Positions 1 through 6,269 of a stretch of DNA of 13,960 nucleotides are shown one piece after another; the first letter of the stretch is position 1, and each line of letters starts with the position of its first letter. The stretch is from Candidatus Opitulatrix cubana (lineage in GTDB: Bacteria > Actinomycetota > Actinomycetes > Actinomycetales > Bifidobacteriaceae). Under the pieces are notes generated by a model. That model searched no databases, had not been told where the DNA came from, and saw only the letters and a program-made list of their open reading frames with translations. Both the position numbers and the translations under genes were made by a program. The stretch covers positions 1-13,960 of the forward strand of contig JAITBJ010000066.1 in assembly GCA_031283665.1 (NCBI GenBank). Reading direction: 5' to 3'.

Positions 1-35
1 CTGGAAAAACAACTAAAAAATAAGAAAGGTAAATT

Positions 36-878
36 ATGGCAAATTACACTGCAAACGATATAAAAGATTTGAGAGATGCGACCGGTGCTGGTATGCTTGA
101 TGTGAAAAAAGCATTAGATGAAGCTGCTGGCGATGTGGCAAAGGCTACAGAGATTATTAGAGTTAAGGGTCTAAAAGGTGTTGAAAAGCGCGAGGGCCGT
201 GACACAAAAGAGGGCATTGTATGCGCAAAAGTGGTCACAGAAGAATCTGATGAAGTTGGCTATCTTGTAGAGCTAAACTCTGAAACAGATTTTGTAGCTA
301 AATCACAAAAGTTTATAGATCTTGGAAACGCTGTGCTAGATGCTGCGATTGAAAGCAAAGCAGATTCTGTGCAAAGTGCTTTAGAGTCTGATGCTAACGG
401 CGAAAAAGTGGAAGATTTAATAAATAATAACGCTGCTGTGCTAGGTGAAAAAGTGGTGCTCAATTCAGTTATAAGGCTTCAAGCTCCAGCTGTGACACTT
501 TATTTACATAAAACAGCAAAAGACTTGCCACCAAGTGTGGGCGTGTTTGTAGGCACTGATGCAGCTGGAAAAGATGCAGCAAAAGATGTGGCTCAGCATG
601 TGGCAGCTCTTGCACCAAAGTATTTATTATCTAGCGATGTGCCAGGTGAAACTGTGGAAGCAGAAAAAAGAGTGGCAACTGAAATTGCTCAAAATGAGGG
701 AAAGCCAGAGCAGATTATTCCAAAAATTGTGGAGGGACGCCTTAAAGCGTTTTATAAAGATGTGGTTTTGTCTGATCAGCCCTTAGCGAAAGACCCATCA
801 ATCACTGTTGGCCAATTTGTTGAAAAAGCTGGTGGGAAGCTTATATCGTTTAAACGAGTTAGAGTAGGTCAAGAGTAA
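36..878 (+). CDS. tsf: Elongation factor Ts
   Basis: EF-Ts is the cytoplasmic guanine-nucleotide exchange factor that releases GDP from EF-Tu. At 280 aa it has the usual actinobacterial length. Residues 1-45 form the UBA-like N-terminal domain with TGAGMLDVKKAL (16-27). The EF-Tu contact motif ETDFVAKS lies at about 83-90. The C-terminal part carries the actinobacterial block EGKPEQIIPKIVEGRLKAF followed by DPSITVG. The start is supported by a Shine-Dalgarno AAAGG at 25-29, six bases before the ATG. The stop abuts the pyrH start. Bases 1-35 precede the gene; in most bacteria rpsB lies there, but too little is visible to assign its tail. Identification is secure; no anomalies seen. Confidence 0.97.
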   Translation: MANYTANDIKDLRDATGAGMLDVKKALDEAAGDVAKATEIIRVKGLKGVEKREGRDTKEGIVCAKVVTEESDEVGYLVELNSETDFVAKSQKFIDLGNAVLDAAIESKADSVQSALESDANGEKVEDLINNNAAVLGEKVVLNSVIRLQAPAVTLYLHKTAKDLPPSVGVFVGTDAAGKDAAKDVAQHVAALAPKYLLSSDVPGETVEAEKRVATEIAQNEGKPEQIIPKIVEGRLKAFYKDVVLSDQPLAKDPSITVGQFVEKAGGKLISFKRVRVGQE

Positions 879-1625
879 ATGCCTAAAAGAGCTCTTACTC
901 AAAAGAATGGCAAATCTCAGAGAAGAGTTTTACTTAAATTATCAGGTGAGGCGTTTGGAGGCGGTTCGCTTGGTGTAGATGTAGAAGTTCTCAAAAACAT
1001 TGCTAAACAAATTCATGGCGCTATTGAAAAAGGTGTAGAAATATGTATAGTAGTGGGCGGTGGAAACTTTTTTAGAGGCGCTCAATTAGAAGAGGCTGGC
1101 ATAGATCGCTCACGAGGGGACTATATGGGAATGCTAGGCACTGTTATGAACTGCCTTGCTCTTCAAGAGTTTTTAGAGCAAATAGATGTGGAAACTCGTG
1201 TTCAGACTGCTATAGCAATGGGGCAGATTGCTGAACCTTATATACCGCTTAAAGCTATAAGACATATGCAAAAGCAAAGAGTGGTCATTTTTGGAGCAGG
1301 CACAGGGCTTCCATATTTTTCCACAGACACTGTAGCTATTCAAAGAGCACTAGAGACTCATTGTGAAATAGTGCTTATGGGCAAAAACGGTGTAGACGGC
1401 GTTTATTCGGCAGATCCTAAAACTAATCCAGATGCTAAAAAATATGAAGCGCTTACTTACACAAAAGCAATAATAGATGATTTAGGCGTGATGGATGCGG
1501 CAGCGCTTTCGCTAGCTAGGGAAAATAATATGGCTTTGCAAGTGTTTGGAATTGATCAAGATGAGGCTGTGAAAAAAGTTTTAATTGGCGATAGCAAAAT
1601 AGGCACTGTTTTAGAGGAAGGCTAA
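879..1625 (+). CDS. pyrH: UMP kinase (uridylate kinase)
   Basis: PyrH phosphorylates UMP to UDP with ATP, the committed step towards UTP and CTP; it is a cytoplasmic hexamer of the amino-acid-kinase fold. The 248 aa protein shows LLKLSGEAF (18-26), the glycine-rich VVGGGNFFRG (58-67), RGDYMGMLGTVMN (79-91), FGAGTGLPYFSTD (138-150) and GVDGVYSADPK (171-181), all hallmarks of bacterial UMP kinase. Its ATG follows the tsf stop codon without a gap, so translational coupling to tsf is likely; AAGAG immediately upstream may help. The tsf-pyrH-frr order is conserved in many bacteria. The first ~14 residues are a variable extension before the kinase core. Confidence 0.97.
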   Translation: MPKRALTQKNGKSQRRVLLKLSGEAFGGGSLGVDVEVLKNIAKQIHGAIEKGVEICIVVGGGNFFRGAQLEEAGIDRSRGDYMGMLGTVMNCLALQEFLEQIDVETRVQTAIAMGQIAEPYIPLKAIRHMQKQRVVIFGAGTGLPYFSTDTVAIQRALETHCEIVLMGKNGVDGVYSADPKTNPDAKKYEALTYTKAIIDDLGVMDAAALSLARENNMALQVFGIDQDEAVKKVLIGDSKIGTVLEEG

Positions 1626-1627
1626 AA

Positions 1628-2167
1628 ATGAATATAGATGATGCTAAAAAACATATGAAGCAGACTATAGAGTTTTTGAAAGAAGAATATGCTGCTATAA
1701 GAACTGGCAGAGCAAATTCAGGACTTTTTGAAAAAATTTTAGTGGATTATTATGGCACACCTACGCAGCTAAAATCGCTTGCTACTATTAATGTAGCTGA
1801 TGCAAAAAGTATAGTGATCACCCCATTTGATAAATCTGCTGTAGCAAATGTGGAAAAAGCTATTAGAGATTCTGAATTAGGGGTAAATCCGAATAATGAT
1901 GGCGGGATTTTGAGAGTAAATCTTCCAGAGCTCACTGAGGAACGACGCGGCGAATATGTGAAATTAGCAAAGCAGAAAGCAGAAGAGGCAAGAGTGAGTG
2001 TTAGAAATATACGCAGGGGAAAGAAGCAAGAAGCTGAAAAAGATGATAGCTTATCAGAAGATGATGTTCGCCATATTGAAAAACTTTTAGATGAGGCTAC
2101 ACATACTGCCACAGAAGAAATAGATAAAATCTTAGAACAAAAAACTTCTGATTTGTTAGAAGTTTAA
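1628..2167 (+). CDS. frr: Ribosome recycling factor
   Basis: RRF acts with EF-G to split post-termination ribosomes in the cytoplasm. The protein is 179 aa, close to the usual ~185. It shows the RTGRANSGLFEKILVDYYG block near residues 26-44, the middle domain with ITPFDKSAVANVEKAI, and the conserved arginine-rich helix SVRNIRRGKKQEAEK. The start is supported by a strong Shine-Dalgarno GAGGAAGG at 1614-1621, inside the end of pyrH. It lies two bases after the pyrH stop and belongs to the tsf-pyrH-frr operon. A promoter for cdsA appears to begin within its last codons. Confidence 0.97.
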   Translation: MNIDDAKKHMKQTIEFLKEEYAAIRTGRANSGLFEKILVDYYGTPTQLKSLATINVADAKSIVITPFDKSAVANVEKAIRDSELGVNPNNDGGILRVNLPELTEERRGEYVKLAKQKAEEARVSVRNIRRGKKQEAEKDDSLSEDDVRHIEKLLDEATHTATEEIDKILEQKTSDLLEV

Positions 2168-2190
2168 TTTGTGAATTATAACTACTAGTT
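2153..2190 (+). promoter_or_regulatory. Putative cdsA promoter, near-leaderless
   Basis: TTGTTA at 2153-2158 (within the last frr codons), an 18-nt spacer and TATAAC at 2177-2182 form a plausible sigma-70 type promoter. The 8-mer TTATAACT (2176-2183) sits exactly 7 nt before the cdsA ATG. The identical 8-mer at identical spacing precedes the S8 protease gene at 11853. Transcription would begin within about two bases of the ATG. No Shine-Dalgarno is visible. In A+T-rich DNA chance matches are common; the repeated spacing is the main support. Confidence 0.45.
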
Positions 2191-3054
2191 ATGGCGCGGC
2201 ACGGTAAAAAACCAAAAGGTGGCAGAAATATACCGTTAGCTATTTTGACTGGTGTATCACTATTTGCATTAGTTTTCGTTTGTTTATTTATAACACCTTA
2301 TTTATTTTTAGCTCTTGCAGTATTTGCATCTATTTTGGCTATTATAGAGGTTTATTATTGTTTGAAACTAAAAAACATAGTAATTGGAATACCGCCTATT
2401 ATTATAGGAGCTGCTGGAATGATAGCAGCATCATTTTTTTATGGTTCTGCAGGGCTTACAATTGTTTATTATTTGACAGTGGCTATGTTGATATTATATT
2501 GCTCGCTAGATCATATAGATTATAAATTGAAAATCACGCAAGTTTCATATAGTGTGATGGTTTGCACCTGGATACCGTTTTTGGTGTCATTTTTAGTTCT
2601 AATATATATACTGCCATTTGGTGCTTATAAAGTGGCACTATCGGTGATAATAGTTTCATTTGTAGATTTAGGAGGATTAGTAATAGGTTCACGATTTGGA
2701 AAACATAAATTAGCAAAAAAGCTTTCTCCGAAAAAATCATGGGAGGGTTTAGCAGGAGGATTTGTTTTTGGATTTATTATGTCTATTTTAGGGTCAATGG
2801 TTTTTGAGTTTTTCAGTATTTATTTTATTGACAGCTCGGTTTATAGTTTGATAGGAATAGTCCACCGTTTGATTTTTGCTATAGTGGCTACTGCTTTTGG
2901 CTTGCTCGGAGATTTATTAGAATCTTCTTTGAAGCGGTTTGTGAAAATAAAAGATATGGGCTCTTTATTAGCAGGGCATGGCGGAATTATGGATAGATTA
3001 GATTCCACACTTATGGCAGCTCCTATTTTATATTTATTATTTTTGTTTCTGTAA
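2191..3054 (+). CDS. cdsA: Phosphatidate cytidylyltransferase (CDP-diacylglycerol synthase)
   Basis: CdsA makes CDP-diacylglycerol from CTP and phosphatidic acid in the membrane, the precursor of phosphatidylglycerol, cardiolipin and phosphatidylinositol. The 287 aa protein is strongly hydrophobic with about eight candidate membrane segments after a short basic N-terminus. It carries the C-terminal family signature SSLKRFVKIKD, then GHGGIMDRLD, plus the upstream FGKHKLAKKLSPKKSWEG block. The ATG at 2191 is the only usable start before an in-frame TAA at 2179. No Shine-Dalgarno precedes it, unlike tsf and frr. It lies 23 bp after frr, usual for actinobacteria, but seems to have its own promoter. 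The family is well recognised; the membrane-segment count is by eye. Confidence 0.95.
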   Translation: MARHGKKPKGGRNIPLAILTGVSLFALVFVCLFITPYLFLALAVFASILAIIEVYYCLKLKNIVIGIPPIIIGAAGMIAASFFYGSAGLTIVYYLTVAMLILYCSLDHIDYKLKITQVSYSVMVCTWIPFLVSFLVLIYILPFGAYKVALSVIIVSFVDLGGLVIGSRFGKHKLAKKLSPKKSWEGLAGGFVFGFIMSILGSMVFEFFSIYFIDSSVYSLIGIVHRLIFAIVATAFGLLGDLLESSLKRFVKIKDMGSLLAGHGGIMDRLDSTLMAAPILYLLFLFL

Positions 3055-3059
3055 AAAGT

Positions 3060-3120
3060 CTAATTTATAAAAAGCTCAATTTGTAAAAATCTGATTTCAG
3101 AAATCTTGATTTTCAAATTT
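3060..3120. repeat. Degenerate tandem repeat, ~15-nt unit, with weak hairpin
   Basis: Four imperfect units of 14-16 nt run in tandem: 3060-3074, 3075-3090, 3091-3104 and 3105-3120. Each begins with CT followed by an ATTT core and then an A-rich part. The array fills the gap between the convergent cdsA and DUF6273-like genes and continues into the last codons of the latter. Part of it folds into a weak stem (AAAATC 3086-3091 with GATTTT 3108-3113; GATTT 3093-3097 with AAATC 3101-3105). It could be a decayed repeat, a weak bidirectional terminator, or simply low-complexity A+T-rich spacer. Confidence 0.35.
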
Positions 3121-4512
3121 TATAACTCTCAGAGTTATTTTTATTGGAATTGAACCCGCATCTGATATAAATGTATTATTTAGTTGAGTCCACAAATATA
3201 AATCATAAGTATGAGAAGCTTGAAAATCATTAGTGCTGTTTAGATTCCAAAAGTTTCGTTTAGCATATATTTGCGTATGAGTTTTTGTTCCCGATCCTGC
3301 AGCAAGCACTGTTCCTTTACTCTCATCACCTTTTTCACCTTTTGAAACTATTTTGTATGTTAGTTTACTCAGAGGATGAGCATTAATAAACTTTAGATCT
3401 AGACAGTCCCCAGCATTTATTAGAAGCTCCTCTGAATCCCGTATTTCACCATTAGGCCCTAAAATAGTTCCTCTTTCTACATAAGGAGCAAGAATGACCA
3501 ACTTTTTATCTCCATCATTTGAATTAGGCCATCTTGAAAGGGGTATTTCTCCGCCCATTGTAGGATTTTCAGTGAGCTTTTCAGTGAGTAAAACATTATT
3601 TAGATTTAGAATCGCTGCAGGTCTTATTCCATATTTTGAATTAGCAAATCTGCCATAAGAGTTGCCTGTATATGAATCAACTACTTTCACACTTTGTGCA
3701 TCAGTAAAATTTGATGAGCGTAGCCATATATTTGGTGGCGATAATGTGGGAACAGATTTTGCTTTATTACTTTCAAAAAATGTGATATCAGTTTTGTTTT
3801 CCTCTTCTCCTGTATCACCGAAAGATAGCGGAAATAGTTTATACTCATTTTTTGAAAGAAAAATACCAGAATTGCCTATGCACCCATCTTGCAAAGAGCA
3901 TACACCCTCAAGAGCTTTTGAAATAAGAGCAGTGTGATCAAGTGCGGAAAAATTATTATACAAAAAAGCATCATACACATTTGCAAGATTTGATTTTTCT
4001 AAAGTGCTAACATTATCAAAACTGTTTATAGACTTTTGATCAGATATATTAAACTCAACAGCATCTCCTGTTTGGTCTTCTGATAAAATATATGCACCGT
4101 TTTCGGGAACGCTAGTAGAGTAGCTAGTGTTCTCATTTATGCCAATTTTTTTTGAAGCAACAGGCCCTACTCCTAAAACTCTCCATCCTCTTTTAGTGGC
4201 TCCACCGTCTGAGATTTGTCCTGCTTGACCAAAATGCAATCTATCACTATTTCTGATTGTTTTCCCCTTTGTTAGCCCTCCAGCGCCTTGAAAACCGTTT
4301 AGATTTATAGTGCCGGATGCTGCTTTTCCGCCTTTGAAATATCCATCTTCTCCATATGACTCATTTAGCTGTGAAGTGCTGACAAAAGGCAAAGTAGTGC
4401 TCCTCACAGTAGATATTGTAAACGCTGCACCATCAAACAATGATGCAACTAGTGCGAAAGAAAATGCAATAGTTAAATAAATAATTGGCTTTTTTGTATA
4501 ATTCTTGTTCAT
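3097..4512 (-). CDS. Secreted protein with a DUF6273-like domain, function unknown
   Basis: The 471 aa product has a basic N-terminus and a hydrophobic stretch at residues 9-25, so it is probably exported by Sec or anchored by an uncleaved signal. Residues ~107-305 resemble DUF6273: GWRVLGVGP (109-117), YILSED (141-146), IWLRSS (262-267) and YGIRPAAILNL (294-304) match the W-x-VL, ILSE, WLRS and YGvRPA-LN pattern I know for that family. No catalytic residues are known there. Residues ~332-471 look beta-rich, possibly an Ig-like module ending in IKITLRVI. Cysteines at 205 and 211 could form a disulfide. The gene lies 59 bp downstream of the DedA gene on the same strand and converges on cdsA. 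The start has TAGACT six nt upstream and no Shine-Dalgarno. The gene is real with good confidence; the family assignment is from memory. Confidence 0.75.
   Translation of the reverse strand: MNKNYTKKPIIYLTIAFSFALVASLFDGAAFTISTVRSTTLPFVSTSQLNESYGEDGYFKGGKAASGTINLNGFQGAGGLTKGKTIRNSDRLHFGQAGQISDGGATKRGWRVLGVGPVASKKIGINENTSYSTSVPENGAYILSEDQTGDAVEFNISDQKSINSFDNVSTLEKSNLANVYDAFLYNNFSALDHTALISKALEGVCSLQDGCIGNSGIFLSKNEYKLFPLSFGDTGEEENKTDITFFESNKAKSVPTLSPPNIWLRSSNFTDAQSVKVVDSYTGNSYGRFANSKYGIRPAAILNLNNVLLTEKLTENPTMGGEIPLSRWPNSNDGDKKLVILAPYVERGTILGPNGEIRDSEELLINAGDCLDLKFINAHPLSKLTYKIVSKGEKGDESKGTVLAAGSGTKTHTQIYAKRNFWNLNSTNDFQASHTYDLYLWTQLNNTFISDAGSIPIKITLRVIKFENQDF
3122..3145 (+). terminator. Candidate intrinsic terminator for the cdsA transcript
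   Basis: A perfect stem ATAACTC (3122-3128) / GAGTTAT (3132-3138) with loop TCA is followed by TTTTATT (3139-3145) on the plus strand, the shape of a rho-independent terminator. The stem is A+T-rich and so only moderately stable. It lies about 70 bp after the cdsA stop, inside the 3' coding end of the opposite-strand gene. On the minus strand the hairpin is not followed by a T-run, so it would act only on plus-strand transcripts. Confidence 0.5.
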
Positions 4513-4518
4513 AAAAAT

Positions 4519-4524
4519 AGTCTA
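4519..4524 (-). promoter_or_regulatory. -10 element (TAGACT) for a leaderless DUF6273-like gene
   Basis: On the minus strand TAGACT is followed by six bases (ATTTTT) and then the ATG whose A is at 4512, placing the expected transcription start on the start codon. The same hexamer at the same distance precedes clpC. I see no convincing -35 at 16-18 nt. Confidence 0.4.
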
Positions 4525-4560
4525 TATCTGAAGACTTAATTATAGAGCTGTTAAAAACAG

Positions 4561-4589
4561 ATTATAACAATTTATTTATTTTTAGTTAA
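4561..4589 (-). promoter_or_regulatory. Alternative sigma-70 type promoter for the DUF6273-like gene
   Basis: Minus-strand TTAACT (plus coordinates 4584-4589), a 17-nt spacer and a consensus TATAAT (4561-4566) overlap the end of the DedA gene. It would start near 4554 and give a leader of about 42 nt, but no Shine-Dalgarno lies before the ATG at 4512. It competes with the TAGACT element closer to the gene; one of the two may be a chance match. Confidence 0.3.
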
Positions 4590-5207
4590 TTTATGATGTA
4601 TGAGTTTAACTAGTGCAGGTGATATAGATATAATAACAATTAGAATGACTATAGGCAGCAAATACTTATCTATATCTTCAGGTTTGATAAACTGCCCAAA
4701 TGCCATAAATGAATAATATCCTATAAGTGTGATTCCCACTGTCCAAAAAAATGCACCAATTATGTTAAATGCTATAAACTTTTTAAATTCAAACTTTGAA
4801 ATGCCTGTAACAACAGGACAAAAAGTTCTAATAATTGGCATAAACTGTGCTAAAATCACAGCCACTCCACCATGCTTTTCGTAAAACATTTCTGCTTGTA
4901 TAATATATTTGCGTTTAAACACTTTTGAGTTTTCTTTTTCAAACAGCTTTCTGCCAAAGCGCTTTCCAATAGCATAACCTGTGGAGTTGCCAATAATAGC
5001 AGAGAGGAAAAATAAAAAACATAATAGGGGAATATTCACATCTATCACACCTAAACCTGCTAAAGCACCTGCTGTGAAAAGCATAGAATCTCCAGGTAAG
5101 AAAAATCCTATCATAAGGCCTGTTTCCGCAAAAGTGATAAGTGGCAAAAGATAAGCTAAAGGGCCTGCTTGACGGATTAACTCTGTTAAATCTATACCTG
5201 GTATCAT
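4572..5207 (-). CDS. DedA/SNARE-associated family membrane protein
   Basis: This is a 211 aa polytopic inner-membrane protein of the DedA (VTT-domain) superfamily. Characterised members flip or recycle undecaprenyl phosphate or phospholipids and affect proton-motive-force homeostasis; the substrate here cannot be told. Family marks seen are the conserved acidic residue in LITFAETGLMIGFFLPGDS, the glycine-rich IIGNSTGYAIGKRFGRKLFEK, and AQFMPIIRTFCPVVTG with its conserved arginine and prolines. Hydrophobic segments flank these and a last helix runs to a short basic tail. The start is supported by a TATACT -10 (with TG one base upstream) six nt before the ATG and no Shine-Dalgarno. It is divergent from holA with 32 bp between the ATGs, and its transcript may continue into the DUF6273-like gene. 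Confidence 0.92.
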   Translation of the reverse strand: MIPGIDLTELIRQAGPLAYLLPLITFAETGLMIGFFLPGDSMLFTAGALAGLGVIDVNIPLLCFLFFLSAIIGNSTGYAIGKRFGRKLFEKENSKVFKRKYIIQAEMFYEKHGGVAVILAQFMPIIRTFCPVVTGISKFEFKKFIAFNIIGAFFWTVGITLIGYYSFMAFGQFIKPEDIDKYLLPIVILIVIISISPALVKLIHHKLTKNK

Positions 5208-5239
5208 TTTTTTAGTATATCACAGTGTATACTTTATCT
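5208..5239. promoter_or_regulatory. Divergent symmetric promoter pair, DedA gene and holA
   Basis: The 32-bp gap between two divergent ATGs holds two outward-facing TATACT hexamers, at 5214-5219 (minus strand) and 5228-5233 (plus strand). Each ends six nt before its own ATG. With the intervening CAC/GTG they form a nearly perfect 20-bp inverted repeat (5214-5233). The minus-strand hexamer is preceded by TGA, an extended -10; the plus-strand one has TG directly adjacent. Neither has a good -35, and each -35 position would fall on the other gene's start codon. Polymerase can probably occupy only one side at a time. Confidence 0.55.
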
Positions 5240-6211
5240 ATGAGCATTCTTAGTATAATTGTGGCATCTGACGACCCTCTTATTTCAAAAGAGCTGCAAA
5301 ATGCTAAAGACTATTTACTTTCAAAAAATCTAAAATTGCAATTAGATAGCGTTGCTAGTTTTGATGCTAAAGAGCTAGATTCTCAAAGTTTTGAAAATGC
5401 TATTTCTGCTACACTTTTTTCCAATTCACAGCCTATTTTTATAAAAAACATTCAAGAGTCTTCAGAAAATTTGCAAGAGGCAATTTTGGATTTTTTGAAA
5501 AATGAAAATTCAGAACAGATAATCTTTTTTCAGCATTCGGGTTTGAGAAAAGGAACTAAATTACTAAAAGCGATAAAAGATGCCTCTGTTTTTCAGGCAG
5601 AGCCAAAGCCGATAAAAACTGATAGAGATAGAATAACATTTGTGAAGACTTTTTTTGTGAAAAATAATTTGTCTATCACAGATGATGCTATTAGAGTATT
5701 AGTTAATGCTTTTGGAGAAGATATAGATGAATTATATTCTACTTGCAAGCAGTTTGCAAATGATTTTGGAACTGATAAAATCACAGATGATGATATAAAT
5801 AAGTATTTTGAGGGTAGAACTCAAATTAAGATTTTTGAAATTAGTGAAGCAGTCTCGGCAGGGGACACTAAAAGAGCTTTATCTTTATACCAAAATGGCA
5901 TTTTTACCAGATTAGAGCCTATATCTGTGGTGGCTGTAATAGCTATGCAGCTGCGTAAAATAGGAAAAGTGGCTGCAATGTCCAAACGCAAACTAAAGCC
6001 TGAAGATATAAAAATGGCACCTTGGCAAGCAGCACAAACGAAAAAGTATTTGCCGCTTTGGAGCACAAAAACTTTATCAAAATCGTATTATAATTTAGCA
6101 AGAGTGGAAGAGCTGCTAAAGACTAATTCTAAAATAGATAAAAATTATCTTGTAGAGCAGCTAATAGTTGATATAAGCTCGCTCGCATGCGGGTTTTCTA
6201 ATTTACGCTAA
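5240..6211 (+). CDS. holA: DNA polymerase III subunit delta
   Basis: The delta subunit is the clamp-loader wrench that opens the beta sliding clamp during replication. The product (323 aa from this start) shows the HolA layout: an N-terminal AAA+-like domain with QPIFIKNIQES and QIIFFQHSGLRKGTKLLKAI, a middle helical domain (AFGEDIDELYSTCKQFAND, then FEGRTQIKIFEISEAVSAGDTKRAL), and a C-terminal collar domain with PISVVAVIAMQLRKIGKVA and APWQAAQTKKYLPLW. A GTG at 5225 would add five residues, but it precedes the TATACT -10 (5228-5233) and has no Shine-Dalgarno. ATG 5240, exactly six nt after the hexamer, is preferred and implies leaderless translation. The stop codon overlaps the operator upstream of clpC. 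Confidence 0.92.
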   Translation: MSILSIIVASDDPLISKELQNAKDYLLSKNLKLQLDSVASFDAKELDSQSFENAISATLFSNSQPIFIKNIQESSENLQEAILDFLKNENSEQIIFFQHSGLRKGTKLLKAIKDASVFQAEPKPIKTDRDRITFVKTFFVKNNLSITDDAIRVLVNAFGEDIDELYSTCKQFANDFGTDKITDDDINKYFEGRTQIKIFEISEAVSAGDTKRALSLYQNGIFTRLEPISVVAVIAMQLRKIGKVAAMSKRKLKPEDIKMAPWQAAQTKKYLPLWSTKTLSKSYYNLARVEELLKTNSKIDKNYLVEQLIVDISSLACGFSNLR

Positions 6212-6219
6212 TAGCATAA
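6203..6219. promoter_or_regulatory. Putative ClgR operator upstream of clpC
   Basis: TTACGCTA-A-TAGCATAA is a 17-bp palindrome with one mismatched pair, centred at 6211. It fits the actinobacterial ClgR site as I remember it (CGCYNANRGCG core) with one mismatch. ClgR activates clpC and clpP genes in Corynebacterium and Bifidobacterium. The centre lies 59 bp upstream of the predicted start at 6270 and just upstream of the -35, a typical activator position. A related half, TTAGGCTAA (6221-6229), follows 18 bp on. The site overlaps the holA stop codon. No CtsR or HspR/HAIR box was seen. Confidence 0.5.
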
Positions 6220-6234
6220 TTTAGGCTAATTTGT

Positions 6235-6269
6235 TTGACTAGCCACCATTTCCAAAGTAGACTTAAAAT
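6235..6269 (+). promoter_or_regulatory. clpC promoter, leaderless
   Basis: TTGACT (6235-6240), a 17-nt spacer and TAGACT (6258-6263) make the best sigma-70 type promoter in the window. Six bases separate the -10 from the ATG at 6270, so the expected transcription start is the A of the start codon. No Shine-Dalgarno precedes the gene. Confidence 0.65.

Noticed and set aside
1..35. Possible 3' end of rpsB
   Set aside because: The gene order makes rpsB likely upstream, but the few codons visible in any frame are not diagnostic.
559..786. Plus-strand 75-codon frame within tsf
   Set aside because: It is an out-of-frame shadow of conserved EF-Ts codons.
3662..3937. Plus-strand 91-codon open frame inside the DUF6273-like gene
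   Set aside because: It is antisense to a better supported coding sequence with signal peptide and domain motifs; nothing recognisable is encoded.
4548..4560. Small hairpin CTGTT-AAA-AACAG between the DedA and DUF6273-like genes
   Set aside because: The stem is only five pairs and no T-run follows on the minus strand, so it is not a credible terminator.
5225..5239. Upstream GTG start for holA (five extra residues)
   Set aside because: It lies at the edge of the TATACT -10, has no Shine-Dalgarno, and adds residues not needed for the HolA fold; ATG 5240 fits the leaderless spacing seen elsewhere.
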